64,000 nucleotides of DNA from Sanderia malayensis (GCA_013076295.1 RQOL01000618.1:3224001-3288000); one strand, 5' to 3'; positions 12,501 through 25,495 are shown, counted from the first letter of the stretch. Program-made: numbers and translations. The notes: generated by a model from the letters alone, not told the origin.

Positions 12501-14593
12501 TTCGACTTTGGCGTGCGCGTTTTTTAAAAGTGAATCAGCTCTGAGAAGCACTAAAAATTTCTTAACTTGGCATGATAATTTTGGGGCATTAGCACTAAAA
12601 GTTTCTCAATCAGTTTCTTGTTTTTTGGGGATGTACGTATTGTGTGTTATTCCTTGTTCAAGTTTGTGTATGAAGAATACAAGGTGGTTTTCTCTTTGCA
12701 TTCCAGACGAATTTTGAACATTTCCAATTCCAAATTGCTTACAGAATAAGTTGTTTACAACTATCTTGCATCAGTGTTTATATCCCAAGCAAAACTGAAA
12801 TTGTTCAAAGAAAATAGGGTCTTGAGAGGGCATTTTTCTACTCATCACAACCCGATAAAGCTCTTCTTAACAAAATAGATCAAGTTAATTAGACAGGTAT
12901 ACTATACATGATCTGGTTCATACAAGGATAAGATAGCATAAAGGGTTGGCTAAGGCTGATGCATTACTTAATCATAGTTCCTACAGACTTCAACTTATTG
13001 CAGAACGGTATGTATATTTATACAATTCAGTCTCGATAGCTTGATAGGCGGGAGGGGGTGTTAATACACCCCTTATAATACCCAGGGGAATAAGAAATGT
13101 TTGAGTTTTCGAAGAATCGAATCAACGAGTTTGGAAGAATCGAATCATGGATTTTCGAAGATTCGAAGATTCGCATGGAGTCGCAAACAAACGGATATCA
13201 ATAGTCAGAAGACAGAAAAATGCTCAAAAGGTAAAAAATTTCAACTCAAATTTTTCAGTCAATTGTTATCGAGATCGATCGATTCTACAATACGGCTTGA
13301 AATCGATAAGTATACACTGATTGAAGTCTAATCGGGGCAATCCATAACTACTGAATGTGTTCAGTTGGTCTGTCTGAGTTGTAATTAAAAGAAATCCAAC
13401 AATAACATACAAATATAACCTTGTGAATAACAACAAGAGAGCTCACGTCAGTGTATCCATGTGAGTCACTTTGAAATTTCATATCGGGGAATCATCATGA
13501 ACAAATTGCGTAAATGTACATTGTATTCAATTCATCCATTTGACAGCTTTTCATGCAATTTCGATGAAAAGAAACGTTTTCTTTTCTATTATTACTTATA
13601 CGTTGAAATAACAAAACAAGCAATTTGTTCTAAGATAATTTTCGAAATAACACGTCATTTGAATTCGTTATCGCGTAATCGGAGTTTTGACACGAACGGC
13701 TTTTTCGTTTCACGAGTGTCCGACCAGGAAAATGTCAATTTTAAAACAAAAAAAGAATAATAGCGTCGATATGATCTTGTCCCCACCAGTCAACTCTCTC
13801 AAAATACAAACAAATAATTTTATAATAAATAGCTTCGTAACTCCTGTTACTCATAGCAAAGTACTACGAAATTACTAAAGTTGGAATTCGACGTATTCCC
13901 ATCTGTATCATAGCCTTGACCGAGATAAAATAAAACATCACTCACCATTTGTGTTGCCTTGATTGAGAAAATTTGTCAGAAACAAATCCAATTCCTTCAC
14001 AACTAAGCAAATATGATTTGGCTGAACACAGAGATGGTGTCGACATGCGCCAGTTTTACCAAGTCGTTCACCATCGGTACTTTCCAGTGGAAAAGCTTGA
14101 AACAAGATGACCATAACCAAATCCAATCTCCAAACCTTATCAGCTTGTCTCAAGCAATCGATTCGTCTCATCTTTCCTTTTGGATCAGAGTTCGATATAA
14201 CGCAACGGCCAATACCTTTTCCCGTCACTGCAGCAACGAAATCATCCCGGCATTCTGGGCGAATGTCTTTGCGAAGTTTGGCAAGAAGTCTAGATGCCCA
14301 TTTTTGTTTCATATCCTCTGGTTGGCTCTCTAATTCCTCTTTGCATTCTCTCTCTTGCTGTGGGCTCATGCGTACTTCGTGTTTCTTGTAGTATTTTCTC
14401 TTCCTTGCCTGTAGATTGAACCACGTGTATGCAAATGTTTTCACGTAAGGCAGGCATGCTTCAATGAAAGGATGGTAATCGTCCTATAAAAAGACAAAAA
14501 AAACAACTTATTAAAAAAAATATATGTAGATATTTCACGAGATGAAAAGCTGATATTTCACGAGGAAAATTTTACCGTTGTCTCCTCGTCCAT
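6580..14593 (-). CDS. NFI: Nuclear factor I (CTF/NFI) transcription factor
   Basis: Eight coding exons on the minus strand join without a frame break to 643 residues: 14593-14576, 14483-13946, 11022-10933, 10590-10345, 8236-8009, 7885-7644, 7292-6929, 6785-6580. Exon 1 encodes only MDEETT. Exon 2 (538 bp, phase 0 to 1, like the large second exon of vertebrate NFI genes) encodes the whole NFI DNA-binding/dimerisation domain, with hallmark blocks [75 protein letters not shown] and CVQPNHI. The fold binds TTGGC(N5)GCCAA palindromes as a dimer in the nucleus. Exon 3 contains the conserved [13 protein letters not shown] block. The C-terminal half is a Ser/Pro/Gln-rich presumed transactivation region with a run of about 10 Gln (CAA/CAG repeat near 7191-7213). 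The last exon's frame is open to a TAG at 6580 but is not recognisably conserved, so the final C-terminus is the least certain part. A single family member is visible; orthology to a specific vertebrate NFI-A/B/C/X is not implied. Confidence 0.95.
8246..8335. repeat. Short tandem repeat, about 29-bp unit, in NFI intron
   Basis: The words AATCACTAAAATCATAATC and ACTGATCATT alternate about 2.5 times just upstream of the NFI exon beginning at 8236 (minus strand). Confidence 0.75.
9394..9503. repeat. Minisatellite, about 20-bp unit (GATGAATGAAAGCATATAT)
   Basis: Five units of GAATGAAAGCATATAT separated by 3-5 variable bases lie inside the large NFI intron. It produces a spurious open frame with a repeated Ile/Tyr/Phe motif; I do not regard it as coding. 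Confidence 0.85.
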
Positions 14594-17500
14594 ATTTTGC
14601 GCAGATATGATACAATCTTAGGCCCATTTTACTCTTGTTTAAGCCTGTCGATTAACTAAGTGAACTATTTGTTTACGAAACTCATTTATGAATGACATTA
14701 TCCGTATTTGGAGTGGTCATCTACGACTAGCCAATCGTTGAAGGGTTTTCCCTGCTTTACAGACACTGATTGGTTATTGCGAAACAATAGAAACTATTGA
14801 AAGTAAATGGCGCCAAATAATCAGTTGCTTCGTCGTGATAAAGAAGAGCAAAAATTCGGGTTTACGTCGCAATATGTATGAAAGAAAATCGACCGGCCTA
14901 CGAAAAGGGTTTCTCTTTGAATGCTTCCTGTAAGCTTTTGTGGTGAGCCGCATTCTCCGTATTGCTCTGTGATCTTTTTATGTTCACATACAATTTTAGT
15001 TCATGGGTATATTAGCAAATAACGATGAAAACACAGCATTCCGGACGCATTTTCAAAAGACCTTTTTCGACTTCCTGTAGTGCCCGCGACAATGTATGGA
15101 GGAAAGCAAGAAGAAAAAAATACTTAAAAGAAAGAAAGAAAATTTATAAATATACTCCCCGAGAGACGAGGGTATAATCTTTTTGCTGTTGTGATGTGGT
15201 AGGACGTCAAGACTTTTGTTTCATCAATGAGAACATGTTATTGTTTATTCAATGTCATTTGTCCTGTTTATTGACATTTATATTTAGGAAATACGTTTTG
15301 TGTTGGGTATATGATTAAAATAAACATTAGAATCATTCAATACTCATGTTTATATGTTTTATTTGCACAGAAAAGCATTGCATTCTGTGCAAATAAAACA
15401 TGGTTTTAATGAAATAATAATAAAATGCGAGTAGAAATAATAAGAAAATTGTTTACAAATAAAACACTCCACCACATAAGTTAATACGAGTTGACGTCGA
15501 TTTGCTTTCTTCCCAACGATTACATTCGGAAGTATATAATATAACTTGCAATTGACAAGCAATTTGAACTAATAACTATCAGCATTTATAGAGTTGGAGA
15601 ATAGAAAAGAAACAATAGACTGTTTAGAGGAACTTTCCTTCCTTCTTCGTTTCTATAACATTAGAAGGATAGTGGAATGAAAAAGACGTTTATCAATAGC
15701 AAAGGCCAGACAGCTGTTCATGAACATACACAGTACATAATAATGGCGTGGCTTTGATTTACAATATACAATTGGTTGTCTTATTCAACATTCTTTCTGC
15801 CCATAACATCTATAACATCGTAGATAATGACATTGGCAGTGTTTAAAAATCACCTTTTTACTCTCAAAACTTGACCTGGGTGAAATAAATTGTGTATGCA
15901 TTTACGGATGATAGTAAAATATTGTATTTTATTGGAGGGTGAATTGTACTATGAAGCAGTCCCAGGTATTTATTACTCTTGTGTAAATTGATATATGTAG
16001 CATTTGGGGATTTCCTTTTCTGCTCGTCCTCCGCAGGATAAATTTGTTGTTGTTATTGAGTGAATAATCTTATGACTAACATCTTAGGCACGTGATGAAG
16101 AGAATTTTCCATTCACTGAAGATTAAAACAAGACTCGAGTGTTGTCATTTGACAGCGGAAAGATATGTTTGACATCTGATTACGAATAAGCAATTGATCT
16201 CTTTCTTTCAAACTTTGCGGTTGAATAATCAATACCTATGACGTCAAACTGGGTATCACGCACTAATATTGACCAAAATAATCAGAGAGAGAGTGATCAG
16301 TGTTTTGATTCAAGACGGGGCAGAGGGTGAGCACTTGGGGGCAAAGAATTTTGAAGTTCTCTTCCCCCAAATCAACGGTACTATAATAGGTTTGTATTCA
16401 ATCTATTTGTTACAGTTTACGAAGTATAAATACACAAGACTGTAATACGAAATACAAATCAACCATTCAGCATGCAATTCTTATCAGTTTTCCCGAATAT
16501 TCCAAAAAATTCAATGTTCATGATTGGACAATGGTCTTGCTTGGATAAAATAGATGCATAGAGTGTACACAGATGAGATTAAAATGGTATTATATGGCTT
16601 TGAAAGTGGTCGCCTTATTAAATACGTACGCTTTATATGAAAGTCAGACCGAGTAATTGAAGAAAAAAATGAAAGCAAAAGGATGTTGGGTGAGGAAATC
16701 CGAGATTTATACTTTCTCACTGGGAGGATTGTCTTGGTAAACTGAGATAATTATGAAACATCCAGAGCCCCCTTCAATTAAAACAAAACGCCTTTTTCAC
16801 CGTTAATGATGGCTCCAACATATTCCGAGAGAATTATCAATGAAGTTGTTTTAAAATGGGCGGGCTTTATACCTGCATTGATTTCCATTGCAAAATGCAT
16901 AATAAACTAATTTGTTTACCGCCAAACATTCGTTGAATGTAATGCAAATGAAAGAGAGAGCTTTTGTGTTGCTTAGCATTATGTTTTTGTGGTTACAAAG
17001 TGTGACAAGCCACTGATAATGTCATGTCACTGGATAAAAATCATGCAAAATTTGATTTCATCTCTTACAATACAAAGGTTGGTCACAGTTGCAATGTGTT
17101 TAAAACGAATTAATTGATGACTTAGAAAAACCAAAGTTGTTCTACGTCAAATGATATCTAATAGATCACCTTGTTTTCCAAATTTATCAAACCATAAATC
17201 GACCATTCTATGATCATAGATTCTTTTATTTGTTAAGTAAAGCAAATTCTAATAGGTGATTTCAGCTTAACTATCAGATGGTTTGGCATATAAAGAACAT
17301 TAAAGCGCTAAACCAACGAGAATTGCCATCATAAAATTATCATAATCATCATCATTATCATCAATTTTGTTTGTCATTATCATAATATGGTCATCGGGAC
17401 TTTGAAACTACTTATCGCTGAACACACTGTGGTACATCCCAGTAACCAGCGTGATTACAGTGCCTCCATTAAAGAACACTAGCTTACATAATTTGCAATT

Positions 17501-19587
17501 GGACAATAAGCATGACGTGAAACAATTAACATGAAGTAATTTAAACTCGAGAGAATGACTCAAGATATTTCAAAAAAGTGAACTTTGAGCCTTGTTGTTG
17601 AATGAATACGCTAAGTATTATGTGTGGAGAATGTACCAAGAAAGAAGGCATACCCCGAAATAGCTTTAATAATGACACGATTAACCCAGATTTCAAAACC
17701 TTTTCTCGTGCCTTTGAGAAAAAGCAATTTTTCCAAGGTTGACCTCTGACACCGAAGTCCAAAAACACACTAATCCATGCGCGCACATTAGTAAGAACTG
17801 GAAGATCGTTGTTGTTGTTGCTGTTAACAATAATCAGACCAAGCACAATGCTTAGTAACACTATACTGCCCCCATCTACCCTTTATGCAAAGTTGGATGC
17901 GTTTTAAATTTATCCTTGGTCACCAAATTTCAACCCTGTCGTTATATAACAAAGCCTTCAAGCAAGCCACGTAACAATCTATTCCTCAATATATATCCAG
18001 AAATTCGCTCAGAAGTAAGTATAAGACACATGAAAAGAAGCCTTAATAAACCCCGTAACTCTTTTCGCCAATACTCTAACCCTTTCTTTAGATTAGTATA
18101 GTTCTATGACTATGTACCAGTTGTTTCCATGTATGACAATGTTGTAAGTACCAGTTTGTTTTGTGCAAACTAAATTTGAGACTGGAGACGTGTCAGAAAA
18201 TAGCAGTCGTGATTACCTGTCGAATGACTGAGCCTTTTTGTGAACTCTCTTCTTGAAAGATGTACATATTATTATCAATGCTCCTCCCCTTTTAATCTAA
18301 AAACAACTCAATCTCCCCGCCTCGAAAAGTTTCCAGTCAGAGTCACGAAGGTTGGAGAAAAGTGACCCTCTTTCAAATGTTTTTAAAAATCAATACTTCT
18401 CCTCAAAAACGCATCATCCCTATTATAATGCTAATAAATCAGTTTTCCTAATTAAATAGGACCGCAAGAAATCACTGAAAATACAAAAGATATCGTTTTC
18501 AGACTAGCAGCGTGCACATATTAAGTATCAATTGGGGTTACCTTCGTGCTTAAATGGTTGCTTATTGGTCTATTAAAAAACCAATCTATATTTAATCATC
18601 CCTTGTTCCTTATCGATAATGCTTGGATTGCTTTTGAAAGGAAAGAATAATTCTAGAGAGTGAACGGAGTAACAAAAGATGAGTTGATATAAATGCTTTT
18701 TCACTAAGTGCTGATGCAAGCTTCTGATAAAAAACTGTACTCGAAAAACTCGAGAGTAAAATCATGCTCTTATCTGTAATCTATGAAAATCCAAGTCTAT
18801 AATTCCAAACATTAAACTGCATAATTGAAATCGTACTATTGCCTATACTTGGGAATTATTATATACTTGGGAAGAAGCTATTTAAGTGTACTTTCTAAAC
18901 CAAATTCAGCAAGAAATATTGCAAACTCGATTCAAACTTAGCAGAATGTAAAGTTGCATACCCGAAAGCAAGCATCAAAGATATGAGTGGAAATTGAAAT
19001 TTCTGCCAGCTACGACACTAAAAACCAGGCGTATTCAAACAAAACATCTAAGACAGTCAATATAGAATCCTGTACACGAAAATATTTAGGAAACTGTTAC
19101 ATGATAAACTTAACTCACTAACAATACACTAGTTACTAATTAATCTCGCATAGGTAACATAATATTGTGAACTGTGGTTTGGCTAATATATCGGTCTCTT
19201 ATTCAAATACACATAAAATATTAGAACGCTCGGCAGTATAACAAGCAATATCAATTGACAAATGCCTGGAATCGCAAATTGCAGGATGAATGGAATATTC
19301 AACCGGCTGCCCGGCGGTTGGTTACTTGGAGCCAGCGCTGTCTTTTGTGAAGAGGGAGCAAAAAAAAAGACTCGTGGCTTTAACACAATGACACGCATCT
19401 AACTATAAATGCAACGAAATCGTGATAAAAAATGCTTTGAAATGAGCTGGAATATACCTTGTTTGTGTTATCAAACGTTCATTAAACCGGTGGTATAACA
19501 CAAGCTATAATTAAAGAAACCATCGTCTAGTTAGATACTCATAAGAATGTAGCAAAATGTCTTTATGGGCAAAGATGGTGCTCTATG
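14594..19587. other. Region upstream of NFI, no gene recognised
   Basis: The first 500 bases before the NFI start are comparatively GC-richer and probably include the promoter and 5' UTR. The rest is AT-rich with many stop codons in all frames. Short microsatellites occur, such as a GTTGTTGTTGTT stretch near 17810. No splice-flanked open frame with family similarity was found. Confidence 0.5.
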
Positions 19588-19750
19588 TGTAGTGTTCATG
19601 CAATACCTCACGTGCACACAGCATGCACAGCATGTTATGTTATGTAATAAGGTATGATGTAATCTAATATTGAATCAGTCAAGATACAGAGAAACCAGAA
19701 TGTAGTCGTGTGCTGACTCCCTCTCGCTAACAACTTCTAAAGATATTACA
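19588..19750 (+). repeat. 5' LTR of the TRIM-like element
   Basis: It starts TGTAGTGTTCATG and ends AAAGATATTACA, and contains a CACGTG-like palindromic stretch and repeated GCATG/TTATG words. It matches the right LTR base for base. Confidence 0.93.
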
Positions 19751-19763
19751 ATGGCGACGAGGA
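19751..19763 (+). promoter_or_regulatory. Primer-binding site, tRNA-Ser(GCT) type
   Basis: ATGGCGACGAGGAT follows the 5' LTR. TGGCGACGAGGAT is complementary to ATCCTCGTCGCCA, the 3' end of animal tRNA-Ser(GCT) including CCA. The match was recognised from memory of the tRNA end, not searched. Confidence 0.75.
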
Positions 19764-19840
19764 TAAACCAACAATGAAGAAAAACGTGGATCAAGACAAA
19801 CAGCTATTTCATGGCTTGTATTTCGGAAGCAGACAAGAGA

Positions 19841-20150
19841 AGGGTTGCCAGATCTCAACGAGACGATGCTGGTAGAATCACACGGTCCCGAATGGCTAGG
19901 CCACACGAAGATGGCGCTAGTGTCAACATTCAAAATGTGATGGAAGGGTTGCCAGATCTCAAAGAGAAGATGCTGGTAGTATCGCAAATGCCCAAATGGC
20001 CAGGCCACAGAGTGCTGGTGCTGGTGTAGTCATTTAAAAGCGATGGAAAAGGGTTGCTAGGTCAGATAAAGATGCTAGTATCTCCCGAGTGGCCAGCTCA
20101 CGAGAAACGGTGAGACTGGTGGAGTCACTCAAAATTGTCCGACAAGAAAC
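19841..20150 (+). repeat. Three degenerate 105-bp tandem repeats inside the TRIM
   Basis: AGGGTTGCCAGATCTCAA (19841), AGGGTTGCCAGATCTCAA (19945) and AGGGTTGCTAGGTCAGAT (20050) start three units. Each continues with a GATGCTGGTA...CCCGAATGGC(T/C)AG(G/C)CCAC-type block. The period is about 105 bp, so this is internal amplification in the non-coding body of the element. Confidence 0.8.
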
Positions 20151-20521
20151 AACGACAGAAGTCAGTCAAATGCTGTTTGCGCCACACGTAAAAGAAACAC
20201 AAGGATGGTTACAATTACATACAACGATATCGAGCCACAACAAGCAGAAACAAGACATTCAAGACAAACATCGAAATATTGAAATCAAGCAAACTCAAGA
20301 ATGCGAGAAGAAAGAAGTTGACAGTGAAGCGGAAGAGAAGGGAGTGTCGACTCCAGCACAGACAGAACGAAGAAACAACAAACGACTACAACAACAAGGC
20401 AACGTGGAAAAATAGCAACAACGAGCTATTAGAGACCTAACAATGGACGTGTCATTTTTGTTTTTAGCCCAATAATTTGATTTCATTGATTACTTGTATT
20501 TTATTTTATTTAATCCCAAGT

Positions 20522-20531
20522 AAGGGAGGGA
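20522..20531 (+). other. Polypurine tract of the TRIM
   Basis: AAGGGAGGGA lies immediately before the 3' LTR, the position expected for priming plus-strand DNA synthesis. Confidence 0.75.
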
Positions 20532-20694
20532 TGTAGTGTTCATGCAATACCTCACGTGCACACAGCATGCACAGCATGTTATGTTATGTAATAAGGTATG
20601 ATGTAATCTAATATTGAATCAGTCAAGATACAGAGAAACCAGAATGTAGTCGTGTGCTGACTCCCTCTCGCTAACAACTTCTAAAGATATTACA
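20532..20694 (+). repeat. 3' LTR of the TRIM-like element
   Basis: It is an identical copy of the 5' LTR, followed by the target duplication CTATG at 20695-20699. Confidence 0.93.
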
Positions 20695-20699
20695 CTATG

Positions 20700-21333
20700 T
20701 TACGATAAGCAGAACGGATTTATTATGATAGGAATAACGCAATGAACACTAGTTTGCTCGGGGTTCCATGCTATTGCGATCATGAGACAAATCGTAATGG
20801 TTAGATATTGAAATCATAGATCAGAAAGCTCGTTACATGAGACGATGGATGGTATGATTGTATTGAGATTGCGCCGTATATTTCAACTTAGCGGCAGATA
20901 ATGCAACCGACAACTAGAGCGGTATGCGGCACCGCTAGAGCGTCGGCTACCATATATAACGGCATTACGGCACGCTACAGAGAAATTTAATGACAGAGAT
21001 AGCAGCCAGTGATATCCAAATAGGCATAAGAGGGTGATGATGACGACTATACGTAACATAAAGAAATGGTGCGAAAGTAGCGGGCATGCAGCTGGCCCTG
21101 TTCACTTCAAGTGCATACAGACGCTCGTGGCAATATCACAGAACAGCACATGGCCATGGTACCGAATTATCTCATTTCATATTGCGCTACAACAATATAT
21201 TTAATCGTAATATACGCCTTTCAGTAAATCACTAACGACATCGAACCCAAATCACCTCGCAAATATAACAACGAGGTATGGAATAATGCAAAAATCATGC
21301 ACGTAAAAAATTTTAGAGTGAATTTTTATATAC
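20700..21333. other. Non-coding stretch right of the TRIM
   Basis: I see no gene or clear repeat in this stretch. Confidence 0.4.
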
Positions 21334-21753
21334 CTCGCTTCTCCAACTGCCAAAACAATTCTGGCCCCAATAACCACCCAATTCCATATCGAGCTTGATG
21401 AAAAACCACTTCGCAGCAGACAACAGAGTGTAGAACCTGTTAGAACTGAGTCGAACGGAGTTAGCTGAAGTGTGCAATCGCCTGAATCGTGCACACGAGG
21501 TATATTGGCTGCAGAACCGCGTCGTGAGCCAACTGAATGGACTGGCTTGGATTTACATTCAGGTATACCAACTATGTTTTTTAGGCAGTCACGCTGCAAC
21601 TGGTCTTGCTGGTTGTGTGAACAATTGGCACTCGCTATCAAGAGCAACAGTGAGCAAACTCGTTTTGCTGACTTCGTCTCCTCCCTAATATTGGCAAATA
21701 ATTCAAGGCATGTATTACACTGACCAATGGCATCGATGCATCCGAGAAACATG
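21334..21753 (-). CDS. Candidate Cys-rich orphan exon
   Basis: A minus-strand open frame runs from an acceptor-like TTCCCAG (exon base 21753) to a donor GTATAT (last exon base 21334). The 420-bp exon reads CIDAIGQCNTCLELFANI, KRVCSLLLLI, DCLKNI and PECKS, with regularly spaced Cys over the first half, then a Ser/Gly-rich stretch and a short hydrophobic segment. The Cys-Leu-rich pattern resembles small extracellular helical domains of invertebrate secreted proteins, but I cannot name a family. No neighbouring exon was found. It could be part of a longer gene between 21 and 29 kb, or a chance open frame. Confidence 0.35.
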
Positions 21754-24700
21754 CTGGGAACGAGAGTTAAACAATGCCATGCTTACGTCAATGCAGTGAC
21801 CTATAACCTTAGCTACCAACACGTGTATGCTGATAAATGCAATTGCTGCTTGTGTTGAGCACTTGTAAAACACTGATGCATTATATAACAAGCATACCAA
21901 GTAATCAGATCATTTCACGCCAAGTCGAGTCTCAATATAACGAGCCCTCCTCCACGAATAGAACTTTCCAGTATATAGTAAACTAAGCAACTGATCCCTT
22001 TAACCGCGTTATGAACTGTACAATTCAAATTTACCCTTCGTATAACGAGTTTCAGATAAAATGAGGATTTTTAAGTTCATTGTATCAGAATTCCACTCGA
22101 ATTTAGTTGAGGCAGTGATGTTCTTCACTATTACTTATCTAATTCTACAGAAAGCTAACTAAACTGCCCAAACAGCTCAGAGCAAAGTTCAGTAAACTAT
22201 TGAGCACAAAAACTGTTTTCTGGTACAACCCTTTTCCCTCCACGAATTGCATATTGCAAAGAAGTTTAAGAATAATATAAGAAAAAACCATGCTCCAGGG
22301 CCACCAGGGAAATAAATAAACAAAACAAGGGTTAGTTAAGAACATTTTGAAAAATGTTGAAAATCGGCAAAAATTTGAGTGTTGTTGTAACAAAATGTGT
22401 GTTATAAATAGAAACCTTGTTTCCATTTTAGGTGGAAATAAAGGCTTCTAAATAGCTTTGCAAAGAAGAATAGCTGAATGGGTGTGGATGGTACGCAAGT
22501 TTCAACTTCCCTTCATCAACGCCTCTATAATAATTCATTTAATACTCCGTACTGAATACAAAAACATGCAAGAGAGACTCTCTGAGAACATAGCCAAAAA
22601 AATATTAATTAATTGATAGCAGATAGACGTCGAGAGTAACATGCCAGTCTAGCGATTGTATGACACCGTTGCACAGGTATAAATATTGCAGTTCATGGCC
22701 ATCTTTGCAATATAATGATGATTTACTGACATTTACTTAATTGTCAGCTTGCTGGCAAGAGATATTGCAGAAGAAAGCAATAGAAATCCATTATAAAACA
22801 TTGGCGTAAGGCATAATAAAGTTGCATTGATTGCAATAAGACATGAAAATTATAAGATGGTGAAGCAATATTCTTCTAGATTGAAAGCAACTGGGCATCA
22901 CCAACGGCTACCTATCCTTACAGTAGAACCTACAATAAGTCCCGATATAATAACAATTTAAACATCTGTTTCCTTGGACTACAGTTAATAATCTTTAAAT
23001 GGGCACAGACGGAGACGGACATATTGTTAAGTTAGACAGGACCTGTCACTTTCTGTCGAGTCTACACCTATCTGAAATTCCAAAGAAATGTCTGCTATAG
23101 AAAGAAGTGTATGCATTTCGATGTATGCATATGAAATGTATGCATTGCATGTATGCATTAGAAGTACTCTCATCTCAGTCCAACAAATTGATAATATAAA
23201 TTATTTGCTCCCAAAACCATTCTCTTCAGAGTTGCAGTACGGCATCTTTTACTCTGCATCTTTCACTCTATGTGAAATTGTTCCAAGGAAATGTCTGCTT
23301 TGTAGTTTATAAAATAAAAATTTCCCTCGGTTTAGCAAACTCCCGACCCGATCCAAATAGTTTGTTCCCAAGACTCTTCTCCTCCAATAGACAGAATACA
23401 ATTATCCACCTCGTCTGCCAAGCAAGCATCATTATACCAAACAACAATGTACGGGGCGCCTGTTGCTAATAATACTAATAATACATACCCAGACGCATTT
23501 CTATAACGGTGCATGCAGTAACACAACAACAAGAATCACACTCACTTTGTCTACATGCCACCTTATGGCGACTTTATTAGCTAATCCAGTAAGTAATAGA
23601 TAACGTACGTTAATACGACCATCAAGGTAGAGCAATATCACAAAAACCCCAAACCACCCGCTTGCATATACCTCGTTAGCATAATTCCTTTCCTTCGTTT
23701 AATGTCTTAGGGATTTCCGGGACTAATTCTAAGCTTCTTTAAAAGAAACTTTGATGGAATTAAGCCTCTCTCAGGCATTACCTGCTGCCTTCAGTCAATG
23801 CATTTAATGCCGTTCTGACGTCATTGCATCGGTTCGGTTGGCAACTTGCCCGATAAGTGACCTGGCTTGCTGATTGGTTTGTTTAAATCGTTTTAGGAAG
23901 ACAGTTTGAGTTAACATCAACAACAACATTGTTATTTACACCAAGGCACCATACCAATTGGGTATCATTAGAATCAGGAAATCGTCCATCAGTTTAATCG
24001 ACAAAAATCATCACTATCTTCCAGGCATTATTATTTTAATAAGGTACCAATATCATCGTTTGATGTCACGTTAAAATTGAAATAGCTATAGTTGCAGAAG
24101 TGAATACTTTCAATTCCAAGCAATTTATGCAGACAAGAGCTTCTACCAAGTATATTTGTTACTGACTTGAAGCTTAGAACGTTCAGGTCATGACGTGAGT
24201 CGGTGTGCTTTGAAGACAATGGATGAACAATGAAATGGTAATATTAAGATGTATTGTATTTACATTCATTGCCTGACAGGAAAATTGCGGTTTGTGATTT
24301 AGTAGGCATCGGCATAAAATTCATGCCTTCCAATATCGAATTGATTGTGTCGCTTAACTTTGTGGTATTGGTGAATGCAAAGAATTAACCAAATGGAGCA
24401 ATTTTACAGCTTCCTGACCGCCATCAAGTCTACTCAACCATGAGTTCCATGAAAGCTTATCGGCAATAATATCGTAATGATATGCTTTGCGTGACCCGCC
24501 AATCGTGTGAAATCGAAAAAGTTTGACGTTTTTGTTTTGTTTCTTTGTGATTGATTGGAATTCGAGCAAAACAAAACATGTTTACTTGTTTTTCCAACAA
24601 CAATCTCTGCAACAACATCTTAGTATACAATCTTAGTATCATATTTATAACACAGCCATATTCTGGTTGAAAACATGCCTGATTATGTGTGTAAAACATA

Positions 24701-25175
24701 TGATTAGTGATTAACAGTGATTCTGATTTCAATGTTGTTGCTTATGATTATGATTATGCCATTGTGGACGACAATCTTGAAGATTTTGTTAATATATGAG
24801 CAGAAACATGCAAGAGCGCAGTTTTGTGTAAAATTGCACTTACTTAAGCGTAATTTAAGAAACTTTTCAAATAACCTTCTCAGGCAAGGTCCCAGACATT
24901 TATAAACTCGATGTTATTCAAATACGAAACATGCATTTTAACATTTCTTGGGGATTTGCTTGTCATGTTATGGATTTTTGTTGACACGTAGAAACATGTA
25001 AATCACAAACTTAACGATATTTATAGAAAAATTACCTGTATCTATGCAATTCGTGCTTTAAACAAAATTTATTCGGAAATAGATTTTGCAACGATGAAGA
25101 AGTAGAACTCTCGGCTATTGGCACAAAGGTCCGAAATATAAAAGTTACGACAACAACCTTTAAGTTGTGTCAATA
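21754..25175. other. AT-rich non-coding region
   Basis: No supported gene. There is a cluster of ATGCAT-rich words (GTATGCAT repeated) at about 23108-23160. Other open frames start at non-ATG codons and lack splice context or family similarity. Confidence 0.45.
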
Positions 25176-25495
25176 CCGTAAATCCTCGAATTGGCCCCCC
25201 CCCCTCGAATAAGCCCCCACCCCAAACATGCTCATGTTTGCGTACAGCGAGTTCGAGGAAATTTTGTTTTTCTGACCGTTTTTTCACCAATATCTGGGCA
25301 TTCTTCTGTTTATCTGTGTATGCAAAATACTTTGCTGGAACAACTAAACCAATTTCCCGTTTATTTTCCCAGTAACAACGTCAATTTTTGTGCCATATTT
25401 CAGATAGTTTTTTAAGCCCCCCCCCTCGAATAAGCCCCCCTCTGAAAATGTCAAAAATAAATAAGCCCCCAGGAGGCTAATTCGAGGATTTACGG
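25176..25495. mobile_element. MITE with CCGTAAATCCTCGAATT termini
   Basis: The left end CCGTAAATCCTCGAATTGG and the right end, read in reverse complement, CCGTAAATCCTCGAATTAG form near-perfect terminal inverted repeats. TA flanks both sides (25174-25175 and 25496-25497). Just inside are long C-runs with CTCGAATAAGCCCCC repeated in the same orientation near both ends. The element is 320 bp with no open frame. A diverged relative of the terminus follows the pogo-like element at about 30703 (ACCGTAATACTTCGATTAAACGCCCC). Confidence 0.8.

Larger units (their letters stand above)
19588..20694 (+). mobile_element. TRIM-like non-autonomous LTR retroelement
   Basis: Two 163-bp direct repeats (19588-19750 and 20532-20694) begin TGTAGTG and end ATTACA, the TG...CA form of LTRs. 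They are identical as read. They are flanked by a 5-bp target duplication CTATG (19583-19587 and 20695-20699). Directly after the left LTR, one base on, TGGCGACGAGGAT matches the complement of a metazoan tRNA-Ser(GCT) 3' end (a primer-binding site). A purine tract AAGGGAGGGA directly precedes the right LTR. The 781-bp interior has no gag, protease, reverse transcriptase or integrase signature; open frames there are short and basic/Glu-rich. It must have moved using enzymes supplied in trans. Identical LTRs and a perfect duplication imply a recent insertion. Confidence 0.93.

Noticed and set aside
14013..14391. Plus-strand frames of 94-106 codons
   Set aside because: They are antisense shadows of the highly conserved NFI DNA-binding-domain exon.
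19183..19398. Minus-strand frame with a hydrophobic stretch (LILLVILPSVLIFYVYL)
   Set aside because: Short, no splice context, no family similarity; hydrophobic stretches arise easily in AT-rich DNA.
19811..20415. Frames of 72 and 108 codons inside the TRIM element
   Set aside because: They show no retroviral or retrotransposon domain. One overlaps the 105-bp internal repeats and both lack convincing starts; the element is best regarded as non-coding.
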